Assembly: GCA_937906285.1 (NCBI GenBank)
Contig: CALCWL010000366.1
Coordinates: 1 to 54,774 of the forward strand
DNA from: an uncultured Rhodanobacter sp.
Lineage (GTDB): Bacteria; Pseudomonadota; Gammaproteobacteria; Xanthomonadales; Rhodanobacteraceae
Length of the DNA: 54,774 bases
Reading direction: 5' to 3'
Shown here one piece after another: positions 27,076 through 35,779 of the stretch. Numbering within the stretch: position 1 is the stretch's first letter; each line of letters starts with the position of its first letter. The translations under genes and the position numbers were made by a program. The notes under the pieces are model-generated. The model saw only the letters and a list, made by a program, of their open reading frames with translations, was not told the DNA's origin and did not search any database.

Positions 27076-27870
27076 ATGCACATCCGCCTCGACACCCGCC
27101 GCGCCATCGTCACCGGCTCTACCGCCGGCATCGGCCTGGCCATCGCTTCCGGCCTGGCTGCGGCCGGCGCGCACGTCACCATCACCGGGCGCACGCAGGT
27201 ACGTGTGGACGAGGCGATCGCCACCATCGTGCGGCAGATGCCGGACGCGCGACTGGCCGGCGTGGCCGGCGACCTCGGAACGCGCGAAGGCGCGCAACGC
27301 TTGATTGCCGAGGTCCCGGAGACCGATATCCTGGTGAACAACCTGGGCATCTTCGAACCGAAAGCGTTCTTCGACATCACGGACGAGGACTGGCTGCGCT
27401 TCTTCGAGGTGAACGTGATGAGCGGTGTGCGTCTCTCGCGTCACTACGCGCAGGGCATGGCCAGGCGTGGCTGGGGCCGCATCCAGTTCCTCTCCAGCGA
27501 ATCGGCGCTGCAGATTCCCGCCGAGATGGTCCAGTACGGCACCACCAAAACCGCCCAGCTCGCCGTCTCGCGCGGCCTGGCCGAGACGCTCGCCGGCACC
27601 GGCGTCACGGTGAACGCCGTGCTGCCCGGCCCCACGCGCTCCGAGGGCGTGGGTGGTTTCTTCGGCAAGCTCGCCGCCGAACGGGGCATGTCGCAGGAAA
27701 CCGTGGAGCGCGACTTCATCGCCACGCACCGACCGACCTCGCTGATCAAGCGACTGGCCTCGGTCAAGGAAGTGGCCAACCTGTGCGTCTACCTCGCCTC
27801 CGAACAGGCCTCGGCCACCACCGGCGCCGCCATGCGCGTGGACGGCGGCGTGGTGCGGTCGATCGCGTGA
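27076..27870 (+). CDS. Short-chain dehydrogenase/reductase
   Basis: A 264-aa SDR. It has the cofactor motif TGSTAGIGLAIA (Gly-rich loop), NNLG as the NNAG variant, and the active-site S...Y-x-x-x-K as SSES...YGTTKTA. The C-terminal ATTGAAMRVDGGVVRS is the usual SDR ending. Start at 27076 follows a GGGAG-type RBS; the open frame upstream overlaps the previous gene. Last gene of this run. Confidence 0.93.
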   Translation: MHIRLDTRRAIVTGSTAGIGLAIASGLAAAGAHVTITGRTQVRVDEAIATIVRQMPDARLAGVAGDLGTREGAQRLIAEVPETDILVNNLGIFEPKAFFDITDEDWLRFFEVNVMSGVRLSRHYAQGMARRGWGRIQFLSSESALQIPAEMVQYGTTKTAQLAVSRGLAETLAGTGVTVNAVLPGPTRSEGVGGFFGKLAAERGMSQETVERDFIATHRPTSLIKRLASVKEVANLCVYLASEQASATTGAAMRVDGGVVRSIA

Positions 27871-28037
27871 TGCGCGCGGGCCGCACGGCATGTGCGGCGA
27901 GACCGCTCCAAGCGTGACCTCTACGCGAACAATTTCCCTGCCGTCAGCGTCACCAGTTCACCCTGGTGATGCGTCCCCGCCGGCTCCCCTTCGCTGGGCT
28001 GGCGCGAGCCGTCGCCGCCAGCGATGGTGGTAGCGCC

Positions 28038-28269
28038 CTAGGGCGCGCCGCCTGCGATTTCGGTCAGCACGCTCAGGCCGGGGTGGCTGCAGGGCAACCC
28101 CACGATCAGCATGCCCAGGCGCACCAGTTGCGCGATGGCGGCGTGCCGTTCCTCCAGCACGCGGAAGCGCGCTGGAGGCCGCTTCGCGGGCGCGTTCCGG
28201 TTCGCGCAGCTCCTCGGCCACGGCGGCGAGGTTGTTGCCCGGCGTGAGTTTGTGCAGCGCGTTCCTCAT
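28038..28269 (-). pseudogene. Frameshifted small gene downstream of DUF2384-like protein
   Basis: Starts at the ATG at 28269 (ATGA overlap with the preceding gene) as MRNALHKLTPGNNLAAVAEELREPERAREAASSA. After about 34 codons the protein-like reading continues only in another frame, as RFRVLEERHAAIAQLVRLGMLIVGLPCSHPGLSVLTEIAGGAP to a stop at 28038. One base gained (or two lost) near 28165 explains this. Either a real pseudogene or a sequencing error. Family unknown. Confidence 0.55.
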
Positions 28270-28565
28270 GGCAGCGCCCGCTGTTCGATCCGGTCGAGTT
28301 CGGTCGCGGTGCACAAGAAGGCAAGCACGGCGTGCGCTCTGCCCTGCCTCACCAGCATCGCGGCGGTGAGCCCGTCCAGCACCGCGATCGGTACGCTGCG
28401 GTACCAGGTCATGGCTTCCACCGGATCAGGCTCCAGTGCCGCGGCCATCTGCAGCACCGCCGGCGCGGCCGGCATGAGGCCGTCCGGCCGCGCCGGGGTG
28501 CGCCGATCCTGCACTGCCGGCCGCAGACTCGCCGCCACCGACCACATCAGGGACGTTGATCGCAT
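28266..28565 (-). CDS. Small protein resembling MbcA/ParS/Xre antitoxin C-terminal domain (DUF2384)
   Basis: A 99-aa protein. Residues about 48-90 (VEAMTWYRSVPIAVLDGLTAAMLVRQGRAHAVLAFL) follow the DUF2384 pattern A--W----P---L-G-TA--L---GR---VL--L. The N-terminal half looks like a linker. No HTH is seen, so it is not a full antitoxin; similarity is by eye only. Coupled to the frameshifted gene downstream. Confidence 0.5.
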   Translation of the reverse strand: MRSTSLMWSVAASLRPAVQDRRTPARPDGLMPAAPAVLQMAAALEPDPVEAMTWYRSVPIAVLDGLTAAMLVRQGRAHAVLAFLCTATELDRIEQRALP

Positions 28566-28569
28566 GTGA

Positions 28570-29180
28570 CACCTCCCGCCATGGCCTGCGCCGAGAACGT
28601 TAGCCCGCGCCGCGAGGCGTGACTTGCGTTTTCCTGCTGCCGTTTGGCCGTTTCTTCGGCGAGATCATCAGAACCTTTTGTGCGCGAGCCGCTGTCCTCA
28701 CGCGAGGCTCGATAAACTGGGCCGGGCTCGGGCAACCCTGCGTTCCGTCCCTCGCCGACTCACTGGGGTACGGCCGATCCGTTGCAGCCAGTCATAACCG
28801 TCGTCGGGACCCAGCCCGTCCATGGCCGCGAGGTGTTGCTGTGCGCTGCCGCGGTCGCCAGGGACCGGGGAAAGGCTGCGCCGATGGTGCTGAAAAGGCG
28901 GCTGCAGCGGCTGTCCGATGTCGTATGTCATGGTGCTGAATCCTGTCGACGAGGCGGTGGGCGGTCGGCGAACAAGCCGGCCCGGGCGTGTGCCGCAGAG
29001 AGTCGGTCCGCCGCCGCCTCGGATCAATGACGTCGGGACAACCACACCGTTTCCCTTCGAGGAACGGTGCCGGCATGGCGTGACTGTTGCGCCAGTGGAA
29101 ACACACTGGTCATCAGTCACGGGTTCTGCCGCGGGGGATCGGCACCATGTCGCTGCCGAGCTTCCCGGAAAACCCCACCC
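28570..29180. other. Gap without a convincing gene
   Basis: About 610 bases between the small minus-strand pair and the VOC gene. A minus-strand frame at 28698-28931 (MTYDIGQPLQPPFQHHRRSL...) has some protein-like composition but no recognisable family. Nothing else stands out. The region may contain decayed coding sequence. Confidence 0.3.
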
Positions 29181-29699
29181 ATGAACGACAGAATCCTGCT
29201 TTTCCTGTGGCTCGCCGGCGCCGTCCTGCTGGCCGGAGCGCCGGCCGGCGCGCGCGCCGCGACGCTCGGCGATGGCGACTACGTCAGGATCGGCGTGCCG
29301 GACCTGGTGCAGGCATCGACCTTCTTCCACGACGTGCTGGATTGCCGCCCGGTCGGCGACCCGGCGCCCGTCACGGCGGGCGCGTCAGGCTCCCGCCTGC
29401 TCGCCTGCGGCAGCGGTTCGATGCTCGAGCTGTTCGTGTCCCCTGCCCGCGGCCCGGCCGCCCCGCACGAGACCTTGCAGTTCGTTTCCGACGGCGCCTT
29501 GCGCAACGATGCGTGGCTGCGGCAACGGGGCGTCACCGTCAGCGGTACGCCGCACCGGCTGACCTCCGGCCGCTGGGCCGGCCGCATGGCGCTGGATTTC
29601 GTGGCGCCCTGGGGCATGCGCATGCGCCTGCTCGGCAGCGAGCCGGACGCCACCTACGACGGCGTCGAGGCGGTGGCGGCGGTGTCGGGCGGGCACTAG
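29181..29699 (+). CDS. Secreted VOC-fold (glyoxalase/bleomycin-resistance-like) protein
   Basis: A 172-aa protein with a signal peptide (residues 1-26, cleavage near ARA-AT). The body follows the VOC pattern: YVRIGVPDLVQASTFFHDVLDCRPVGDPAP at the start, LQFVSDGALRNDAWLRQRGVTVSG in the middle, and ALDFVAPWGMRMRLLGSEP at the end. A degraded copy of its 3' part lies at 53467-53593. Substrate unknown; metal ligands are not evident. Confidence 0.8.
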   Translation: MNDRILLFLWLAGAVLLAGAPAGARAATLGDGDYVRIGVPDLVQASTFFHDVLDCRPVGDPAPVTAGASGSRLLACGSGSMLELFVSPARGPAAPHETLQFVSDGALRNDAWLRQRGVTVSGTPHRLTSGRWAGRMALDFVAPWGMRMRLLGSEPDATYDGVEAVAAVSGGH

Positions 29700-30091
29700 C
29701 GCCGGGCGCCGAGGAACCCGGCGCGGCCGACGCATTCCCGGCCGTCGGATGCCTGCCCGACGATCGCCGCGCACCGGGCATGGCCAGGCGCGGCTGGGCC
29801 GCATTGTCGCCCTGCAGCGGGCTGGAGCCGTCGCCGCAACACGAGGACCAGGGCGAGGAGGGTCCTGCCGCACCGCCCATCGCGTACGCGCCTTCACGAC
29901 AGGTGCTGCCCTGCTGCTGGATGCCTCCGCAGAGTTCGTCGACCGGTTCGGCGTCGAGGGACTGCTGGCGGATCGCCACGCGCCGGCGGCGCGACCTCCG
30001 TTTGAGCCAGATCAATTGCCGGCTGCCGACCGGTGCTAAACCACTCCTGCCGTCGCCTGACACGGCTCGGACAGCAACGGAGGACATCGCC
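29700..30091. other. Intergenic leader of the nitroreductase operon
   Basis: A 392-base gap with no convincing coding frame. It contains the FNR-like palindrome at 30002-30015, about 83 bases before the nitroreductase ATG, and a GGAGG RBS at 30079-30083. Confidence 0.5.
30002..30015. promoter_or_regulatory. FNR-type site upstream of the nitroreductase gene
   Basis: TTGAGCCAGATCAA: one mismatch from TTGAT-N4-ATCAA. Its centre is about 83 bases upstream of the start at 30092, similar to other sites in the island. Confidence 0.6.
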
Positions 30092-30754
30092 ATGGTTCGC
30101 AGGGCCGCAGATCCCGAACTCAACGAACATGTCGTCGTCGCCGCCTCGAGGCTTGCGGGGCTGCAGGCGCAGGCGCGCCCCCTGCCGCCACCGCGCATGC
30201 GGGGCGGCATGCCGCTGCTGGATGCGCTGGCCGGGCGGCACTCCACGCGTCAGTACGACTCGCGTCCGCTGCCGCCGGACCTGCTTTCGGACCTGCTGTG
30301 GGCTGCCTTCGGCGTGAACCGTGCGCTGACCGCGGACCGCACCGCGCCGTACTGGCGCCACGTCATGGCGATGGACATCTACGTCGCGATGGCCGATGGC
30401 GTGTGGCTGTATGCGCCGGGGCAGCACGTGCTGCTGCCGCACCTGCCGATGGATCTTCGCGCGCGGACCGGTCTGCAGGACTTCGTCGGCAAGGCGCCGG
30501 TGAACCTCGTCTATGTCGCTCACGGCGAGCGCATGCACGACGTCGCGCCGGCGGAGCGGCGCCTGTACGCTTCGGTGGATGCGGCCTTCATCGGCGAGAA
30601 CGTGTATCTGTTCTGCGCCTCGGAGGGGTTGGGCACGGTGTTCCGCGGCGCGATCGACCATGCTGCCCTGGAGCGCCTGCTCGGCCTGGACGGCGAGCAG
30701 TTCGTCACCTTCGCCCAGACGGTCGGCTACGCGGCGTCGGGTGCTCCGTCATGA
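30092..30754 (+). CDS. Nitroreductase-family flavoprotein (SagB/Acg-like)
   Basis: A 220-aa nitroreductase-fold protein. The FMN-binding opening is LLDALAGRHSTRQYDSRPLPPDLLSDLLWAAFGVNR (about residues 40-75), and the C-terminal half has DAAFIGENVYLFCASEGLGTVFRGAIDHAALERLLGL, the usual flavin/phosphate region. ATG preceded by GGAGG. A nitroreductase of this class (acg) is part of the mycobacterial dormancy regulon. Overlaps the DUF3775 start by four bases. Confidence 0.9.
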   Translation: MVRRAADPELNEHVVVAASRLAGLQAQARPLPPPRMRGGMPLLDALAGRHSTRQYDSRPLPPDLLSDLLWAAFGVNRALTADRTAPYWRHVMAMDIYVAMADGVWLYAPGQHVLLPHLPMDLRARTGLQDFVGKAPVNLVYVAHGERMHDVAPAERRLYASVDAAFIGENVYLFCASEGLGTVFRGAIDHAALERLLGLDGEQFVTFAQTVGYAASGAPS

Positions 30755-31200
30755 ACGCGTCCGTGCCGGAAAGTCCCGAGCCGGCGCTGGCCATTGCGCC
30801 CGACACCGTCTGCTTCATCGTGCGCAAACTGCGCGAGTACGAGAGTCTGGATCTGCTGGCCGAACATGACGTCCCCGCCAATCCGCTGGAGTACGAAGAC
30901 GCGGACCGGATCACGGAGCAGGAGAACGAGTACGCGTTCGACCCCGTGCGACAGGAACTGGTGTCGTTCATCGACGAACTTCCCGATGATCAGAAGATCG
31001 ACCTGGTCGCCCTGATGTGGCTGGGCCGCAGCAACGGCTCCGCCGCCGAATGGCCGGCGCTCCGCGAGGAGGCGGCGGAAGCCGCCAACGCGCGCACCAC
31101 GGACTATCTGCTGGGCTCGCCGCTGGTCGGCGATTTCCTGAAGGAAGGGCTGTCGGCGCTGGGATACGCCTGCGACATGCCGGACGAACAAGGGGCGTAG
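30751..31200 (+). CDS. DUF3775 domain protein
   Basis: A 149-aa acidic protein. It begins with IAPDTVCFIVRKLREYESL and has DPVRQELVSFIDELPDDQKIDLVALMWLGRSNGSAAEW and the C-terminal YLLGSPLVGDFLKEGLSALG, which fit the DUF3775 family (a small family of unknown role in proteobacteria). Translation is coupled to the nitroreductase gene. Confidence 0.85.
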   Translation: MNASVPESPEPALAIAPDTVCFIVRKLREYESLDLLAEHDVPANPLEYEDADRITEQENEYAFDPVRQELVSFIDELPDDQKIDLVALMWLGRSNGSAAEWPALREEAAEAANARTTDYLLGSPLVGDFLKEGLSALGYACDMPDEQGA

Positions 31201-31233
31201 CGCACGGCGTGGCGCAGGAAGAAACCCGTCCCT

Positions 31234-32538
31234 TCAGGCCGGGCTGGTCTCGGCGGCCACGTCCATCGGCTGCACCGCGCGGGTCTCGTCCAGGTGGAAC
31301 ACCGCGTCGAACTGCGCCGGCAGCGATGCCATGAAGTAATGGCTCTGCAGCTCGGTGTCCGGACGGTACAGCACCCCGATGGCGCGCTCGCGCATCGGCG
31401 TGCCCAGCGCATGCGCGACCTCGCCCTGCAGCGGCAGGTAGAAGCGATCCAGCCGGGTCTCGTGGAACAGCGATTCGTAGCTGTCCGGCCTGGCCGGCAG
31501 GACATCGCGGCACTCGGCTTCACCATCCCATTCGTAAGCGGCGGTGACCGTGCCGGTATAGGTGGTGAAGCCCACCAGCAAGGCCGCTTCCTCGCCCGCG
31601 CGCTGCCGCACGAGCTGGCCGACGTTCCACTCCCCCGCGTACGACATCTCGGTGGCACGCGCGTCGCCGAGATGGGAGTTGTGCGCCCAGACCACGATCC
31701 GGCCCGCGCCGCCCTGCGCGCGCAGGTGGGCCTGCAGGGCGAGCAGCGTGTCCACCATGTGCCGGTCGCGCAGGTTCCAGCTCTGCGCACGCGGGCCGAA
31801 CATGGCGCGGTAGTAAGCCTCCCCGCTGGCCACCACCTGCGCGTTGCGTTCGGCGAAAAAGAACGCATCCGCCGCGCCGCGCCCGTCGCGGCCGAGGTAG
31901 TCCGGGGCGCGCTGCCACAAGGCCAGCAGGCGCTCGCGCACGGCCTGCCGGCAGTCGGGCCGCAGGCCGTGTACGGCTTCGTAGCCGTAGCGCTGCGGGT
32001 CGCGCACGTGGTCGAGCGCGGCGTACTGCCGCCTGGCGATGGCCGCCTGTTCCTCGTCCACGCCGGACAGGTAATCCACCACGGCTTCCGCCGAGCGGTA
32101 CAGGCTGTACATGTCCATGCCGTAGAAGCCCGCGCGCCGCTCCGACGGTCGGTCGAGGTTGAACTGGTGCAGGGCTTCGGCGAAGCGAAGCACCCCCTCG
32201 TTGCGCCACATCCAGCGCGGAAAGCGCCGGAAATCGCCGAAGGCCGGTGAGGCGTCGGCGTCACGGCCCTCCCCCCGCACGAACAGGTTGATGCGGTAGG
32301 CGTCCGGCCAGTCCGCTTCCACCGCCACCGCATCGAAGCCCTGTTCGGCGATCAGGCGTAGCGTGATGTCGGCGCGCATGCGGTAGAACTCTTCGGTGCC
32401 GTGGGTCGCCTCGCCGAGCAGCACCAGGCTGCGCGTCGCCGCGCTTTCCAGCAAGGCGTCGTAGTCGCGCGGACCGTCCCCCAGCCGCAGGGCTTCGCCG
32501 CGGAGCACCTCGAGAACGCCGTGATGGAGGCTGGCCAT
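31234..32538 (-). CDS. Erythromycin-esterase-family protein
   Basis: A 434-aa protein with the family motifs LVLLGEATHGTEEFYRMRADITLRLI, AVAVEADWPDAYRIN and IVVWAHNSHLGDARATEM, which supply the presumed catalytic His and Glu residues. Start at the ATG at 32538 preceded by GGGAGG. It lies 58 bases after hsp20 and probably shares its FNR-like promoter. In Mycobacterium, a phosphoribosyltransferase-erythromycin esterase fusion (Rv2030c) lies beside hspX in the DosR regulon. Confidence 0.92.
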   Translation of the reverse strand: MASLHHGVLEVLRGEALRLGDGPRDYDALLESAATRSLVLLGEATHGTEEFYRMRADITLRLIAEQGFDAVAVEADWPDAYRINLFVRGEGRDADASPAFGDFRRFPRWMWRNEGVLRFAEALHQFNLDRPSERRAGFYGMDMYSLYRSAEAVVDYLSGVDEEQAAIARRQYAALDHVRDPQRYGYEAVHGLRPDCRQAVRERLLALWQRAPDYLGRDGRGAADAFFFAERNAQVVASGEAYYRAMFGPRAQSWNLRDRHMVDTLLALQAHLRAQGGAGRIVVWAHNSHLGDARATEMSYAGEWNVGQLVRQRAGEEAALLVGFTTYTGTVTAAYEWDGEAECRDVLPARPDSYESLFHETRLDRFYLPLQGEVAHALGTPMRERAIGVLYRPDTELQSHYFMASLPAQFDAVFHLDETRAVQPMDVAAETSPA

Positions 32539-32596
32539 GGCGGTTGCCTCCCTGCCCGCCCCTCCCTTGTGCAAGAGGCGAGCGGGAGCCCTGTCG

Positions 32597-33043
32597 TCAG
32601 CTGACCGTGAGCTTGCGCGCGCTGCCGTTTTCCTTTTTCGGCAGGGTCAGCGTGAGCAGTCCGTTCTCGTAGCGGGCATCGGCCTTTTCGCTGTCCACGT
32701 CGCCGGGCAGACTGAACGAGCGGTAGACCTGGCCGTAATAGCGTTCCGTGCAGATGTCGCGCTCGTCGTCCTTCTTGCTGGTCTCGCGCTTGACCTCGGC
32801 GCTGATGGAGACCTGGTTGCCGTCGATCGACACGTCGATGTCGTTCTTGTCGACGCCGGGGATCTCCGCCTTCACCGCGTAGGAGCCCTCGTTCTCCGTC
32901 ACGTCGATGCGCATGTCGGGAGCGTCCAGCTCCTGCCAGCGCGGCCGCATGCCGAAGTCGCGGAAGAAATCCCCGAACATGGGCACGCGCGATTCGAACG
33001 GGGTCAGGGGTTTGAAGGGGTTCCAGTGAGTCAGGTTGGCCAT
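32597..33043 (-). CDS. Small heat shock protein Hsp20
   Basis: A 148-aa small heat shock protein. The alpha-crystallin domain covers about residues 42-135 with DMRIDVTENEGSYAVKAEIPGVDKNDIDVSIDGNQVSISAEV and YRSFSLPGDVDSEKADARYENGLLTLTLPKKE, including the conserved G-x-L motif. It likely holds unfolding proteins under stress. First gene of an operon with the esterase and preceded by an FNR-type site. Confidence 0.96.
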   Translation of the reverse strand: MANLTHWNPFKPLTPFESRVPMFGDFFRDFGMRPRWQELDAPDMRIDVTENEGSYAVKAEIPGVDKNDIDVSIDGNQVSISAEVKRETSKKDDERDICTERYYGQVYRSFSLPGDVDSEKADARYENGLLTLTLPKKENGSARKLTVS

Positions 33044-33133
33044 GGCATCGGTCCTCGTGAGTGAGAGTCGGGGGGTGACCCGCGCGTCGCGCTCGAGTCG
33101 GCAATCAGCCTAGGCGTCATGCCGCGGGTGCGA

Positions 33134-33147
33134 GTGATATAGATCAA
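33134..33147. promoter_or_regulatory. FNR-type site upstream of hsp20
   Basis: GTGATATAGATCAA: one mismatch from TTGAT-N4-ATCAA. Centred about 97 bases upstream of the hsp20 start on the minus strand. Confidence 0.6.
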
Positions 33148-33167
33148 CGCAGTGCGAGGTTCAGCGC

Positions 33168-34502
33168 TCAGGGCGCGGCAGACTCGACGCCGCTGCGCAG
33201 TGCCTCGCCGTGCTGCAGCCACCGTGCGAACCATTCGGCGGCCAGCCCGGCCACCGCCTCCAGCGCGCCGGGTTCCTCGAACAGATGGGTGGCATGCGGG
33301 ACGAGCACCATCTTCGCGGGGCACGCCAGCGCCGCCAGCGCCGTGCGGTTGAGCGCGATCACCTGGGTGTCGGCGCCGCCCACGATCAGCAGCGTGGGGG
33401 CGCGCACGCGCGCAAGCATGTCGTCACCGGCCAGGTCGGGCCTGCCGCCGCGCGAGACCACTGCGCCGATCCGTCGCGGATCGCGCGCCGCCAGCACCAG
33501 CGCAGCCGCGGCGCCCGTGCTCGCCCCGAACAGGCCCACCGGCAGCGAGGCGGTGCCGGCGTGACCGGCCGCCCACTGCAGGGCGCTGTCCAGCCGCGAC
33601 GCCAGCCGGGGGATGTCGAAGCGTGCCGGGAGATCGCGCGCCTCCTCCTCGGTGAGCAGATCGAACAGCAGCGTGGCCAGCCCCTGCGCATGCAGCGCAC
33701 GCGCGACGCCCCGGTTGCGCGCGCTTTTGCGGTTGCTGCCGCTGCCGTGGGCGAAGACCACCAGGCCCGCCGCCTGCGCGGGCGTTTCCAGGTCGCCGTC
33801 CAGCGTGATGCTGCCGGCGTCGATCCGTACCGCCTCCACCGTGGTCGCCGCAGGCCCGGACGGGCGTGTCAGCAGGCGCATCACCTGGGCATCCTCGACG
33901 GCGTCGAAATCGAGATAGAACTGACCCACCGCGCGGAAATGCTCCGGCGCGGACAGATACACCAGGTCGTCCGCCAATCCGGCGACTTCCGCGAGACTGC
34001 GCGGCGATGCCACCGGCACCGCACAGACCAGCCGCGCCGGCCGTCGTGCGCGCACGGCCCGCAACGCGGCCTGCATGGTTGCGCCAGTGGCCAGACCATC
34101 GTCGACGACCACCACCACGCGTCGGGCCGGGTCGATGGCGGAGTGCTGCGGGCTGTAGCGTTCGCGCCGGCTCCGTATCGTGGCCAGCTGCCTGGCCGCC
34201 TCCCGCGCGACGTAGCGGTCGTCCGCGCCGACCGAGGCGGCCGCCGGCGTGGTCTGCACCCGGCCTTCCTCGTCGACGGCGCCGATGGCGAACTCTTCGT
34301 GGCCGGGGGCGCCGATCTTGCGCACCAGCACCACGTCCAGTTCGCCGTCCAGCCGGTCGGCCACGATCCGGCCGACCGGTACGCCGCCGCGTGGGATGGC
34401 CAGCACCAGCGGGTGCTGGCCGCGCAGGAACGACAACGCCTGCGCGAGCTGCTCGCCCGCGTCGTCGCGATTGCGGAAGGGACCGGCGTGCTGCTGCGGC
34501 AT
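33168..34502 (-). CDS. Phosphoribosyltransferase - dienelactone-hydrolase-like fusion
   Basis: A 444-aa two-domain protein. Residues 1-215 are a type I phosphoribosyltransferase with the PRPP motif VVVVVDDGLATGATMQAAL (about 129-147) and LAIPRGGVPVG near 34-44. Residues 225-435 are an alpha/beta hydrolase with AHGSGSNRKS, nucleophile S328 in GASTG, D378 and a late His in PHATHLFEE. The same fusion is encoded by Rv0571c in the DosR regulon. Follows the OmpA-like gene by six bases. Confidence 0.92.
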   Translation of the reverse strand: MPQQHAGPFRNRDDAGEQLAQALSFLRGQHPLVLAIPRGGVPVGRIVADRLDGELDVVLVRKIGAPGHEEFAIGAVDEEGRVQTTPAAASVGADDRYVAREAARQLATIRSRRERYSPQHSAIDPARRVVVVVDDGLATGATMQAALRAVRARRPARLVCAVPVASPRSLAEVAGLADDLVYLSAPEHFRAVGQFYLDFDAVEDAQVMRLLTRPSGPAATTVEAVRIDAGSITLDGDLETPAQAAGLVVFAHGSGSNRKSARNRGVARALHAQGLATLLFDLLTEEEARDLPARFDIPRLASRLDSALQWAAGHAGTASLPVGLFGASTGAAAALVLAARDPRRIGAVVSRGGRPDLAGDDMLARVRAPTLLIVGGADTQVIALNRTALAALACPAKMVLVPHATHLFEEPGALEAVAGLAAEWFARWLQHGEALRSGVESAAP

Positions 34503-34508
34503 GGTCGC

Positions 34509-35105
34509 TCACCCGTTGCCCGGCGCCGCCTGGGTTCCGGCAAAGTCCACCACCAGGGTGACGCGGCGGTTCGGCTCGGCGCCGTCGCCCCATTTGCCCT
34601 TCAGCACCTGGCGGTTCTCCGCCTTGCCGTAGCTGACCGCGCGCACCTGGTCGGCCGGCAGGCCGCCGGTCTGCACGAGGTAGTCGCGCACTGCCTCGGC
34701 GCGGGCCTTGCCCAGGCGCAGGTTGTACGACCTGCTGCCCGCCGCGTCGGCGAAACCCTCTACCGTCACCACGGCCTGCGGGAAATGGCCGGCGACGATC
34801 TTCGAGAAGTCGTCCAGCAACGGCTTGTCCTCGTCGCGCAGGGTGGCCTTGTCGAAGGCGAAGTGGGAGGCGACGTCGACGCGGATGCGCCCCGGTGTCT
34901 GGGCGATCTTGGCGTCGTATTCGGCGAAGCGCTGCTGCATCTGTTGCGCAAGGCTGTCGATCTGCTGCTGCTGCCGCTGGTCGCTTGCGCGCAGCTCGTT
35001 GACGGTCGTGTCGAAGTCGGCCTTCTTGACGTAGCTCTGGCAACCGCCCATGGCGACGACCAGGGCACCCAGTGAAACAACGGCGAAACGACGATAGGCA
35101 TGCAT
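34509..35105 (-). CDS. OmpA-family peptidoglycan-binding lipoprotein
   Basis: A 198-aa protein. The signal peptide ends in a lipobox (VVAMGGC22). Residues 35-70 are a Gln-rich coiled coil (ASDQRQQQQIDSLAQQMQQRF). The C-terminal OmpA domain has ASHFAFDKATLRDEDKPLLDDF and VTVEGFADAAGSRSYNLRLGKARAEAVRDYLV, the peptidoglycan-binding pattern. Likely anchors the outer membrane to the cell wall. In operon with the PRTase-hydrolase gene. Confidence 0.93.
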   Translation of the reverse strand: MHAYRRFAVVSLGALVVAMGGCQSYVKKADFDTTVNELRASDQRQQQQIDSLAQQMQQRFAEYDAKIAQTPGRIRVDVASHFAFDKATLRDEDKPLLDDFSKIVAGHFPQAVVTVEGFADAAGSRSYNLRLGKARAEAVRDYLVQTGGLPADQVRAVSYGKAENRQVLKGKWGDGAEPNRRVTLVVDFAGTQAAPGNG

Positions 35106-35197
35106 GGCGGATCCTCCTGGATGGGCCGCGGGGGCCGCCGTGGGAGCGACCGCCTGCAGCGGTGGTCTTCAATCTAGGCAGGCAAGGCCCCGCGCAT

Positions 35198-35211
35198 TTG
35201 ATCCATGTCAC
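35198..35211. promoter_or_regulatory. FNR-type site upstream of the OmpA-like operon
   Basis: TTGATCCATGTCAC: close to TTGAT-N4-RTCAA with one end mismatch. Centred about 99 bases upstream of the OmpA-like gene start. Confidence 0.5.
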
Positions 35212-35265
35212 GCAAACCGTTCGCCCGGACGCGGCCCGGCCGGCCACCAAAAACCGGAGCGCTTG

Positions 35266-35279
35266 TTGATCGTCATCAA
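35266..35279. promoter_or_regulatory. FNR-type site upstream of the host-attachment-like gene
   Basis: TTGATCGTCATCAA, a perfect match to the FNR/ANR consensus TTGAT-N4-ATCAA. Centred about 75 bases upstream of the start at 35348. Confidence 0.75.
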
Positions 35280-35347
35280 GATGGCGCGCCGCGCGCGGCC
35301 TAGCCTGCGGGTTGCCGCTCCATCCACGGGCCGGCCGGAGAAGCACC

Positions 35348-35779
35348 ATGCCGAATACCTGGATCCTGGTCGCCGATGCCGCCAGGGCGCGCTTGTTCGA
35401 ATCGCCCCGCAAGGGAGCCGAGCCGGTCGAGATAGCCTGCTACTACTATCCCGACGGCCGCTCGCAGGGACGCCAGCACGAGCACGGCCGGCTGCCCCGA
35501 GTGCAGGAAAGCAACAACCCGAACCGCCATGCGATCGAGCCGAAGACCTCGCTGCGCGACAAGCATGCGCAGCGCTTCGCCGAGATCCTGGGCACCGTCG
35601 TGCAGCAGGGGCGGCGCGAGGGCCGCTACGCCAGGTTGGTGCTGGTGGCTCCGCCGCGTTTTCTCGGCGCGCTGCACGACCATCTGGACGAAGCCACCGC
35701 GGCCTGCATCGTGGGCGAGGTGCGGCGCGAGTTGATGACGCTCTCCCCGGCCGAACTGCGCGCCCACCTGCCCCGTTGA
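35348..35779 (+). CDS. Host-attachment / baeRF-like protein
   Basis: A 143-aa protein with the family start TWILVADAARARLFESPRKGAEP and later HAQRFAEILGTVVQQGRREGRYARLVLVAPPRFLGALHDHLDEAT. This domain, named host attachment protein, belongs to the bacterial/archaeal eRF1-like (baeRF) group; Rv2629 of the DosR regulon belongs to that broad group. A ribosome-related role is inferred from family only. Start at 35348 has a GGAG RBS; 35312 is too early for the family. Confidence 0.85.
   Translation: MPNTWILVADAARARLFESPRKGAEPVEIACYYYPDGRSQGRQHEHGRLPRVQESNNPNRHAIEPKTSLRDKHAQRFAEILGTVVQQGRREGRYARLVLVAPPRFLGALHDHLDEATAACIVGEVRRELMTLSPAELRAHLPR

Noticed and set aside
28698..28931. Possible 77-aa minus-strand gene
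   Set aside because: Open and partly protein-like but no RBS, family or conserved motif that I can support; may be decayed coding DNA.
29087..30091. Upstream extension of the nitroreductase frame
   Set aside because: Overlaps the VOC gene in another frame and lacks protein character; the ATG at 30092 has a GGAGG RBS.
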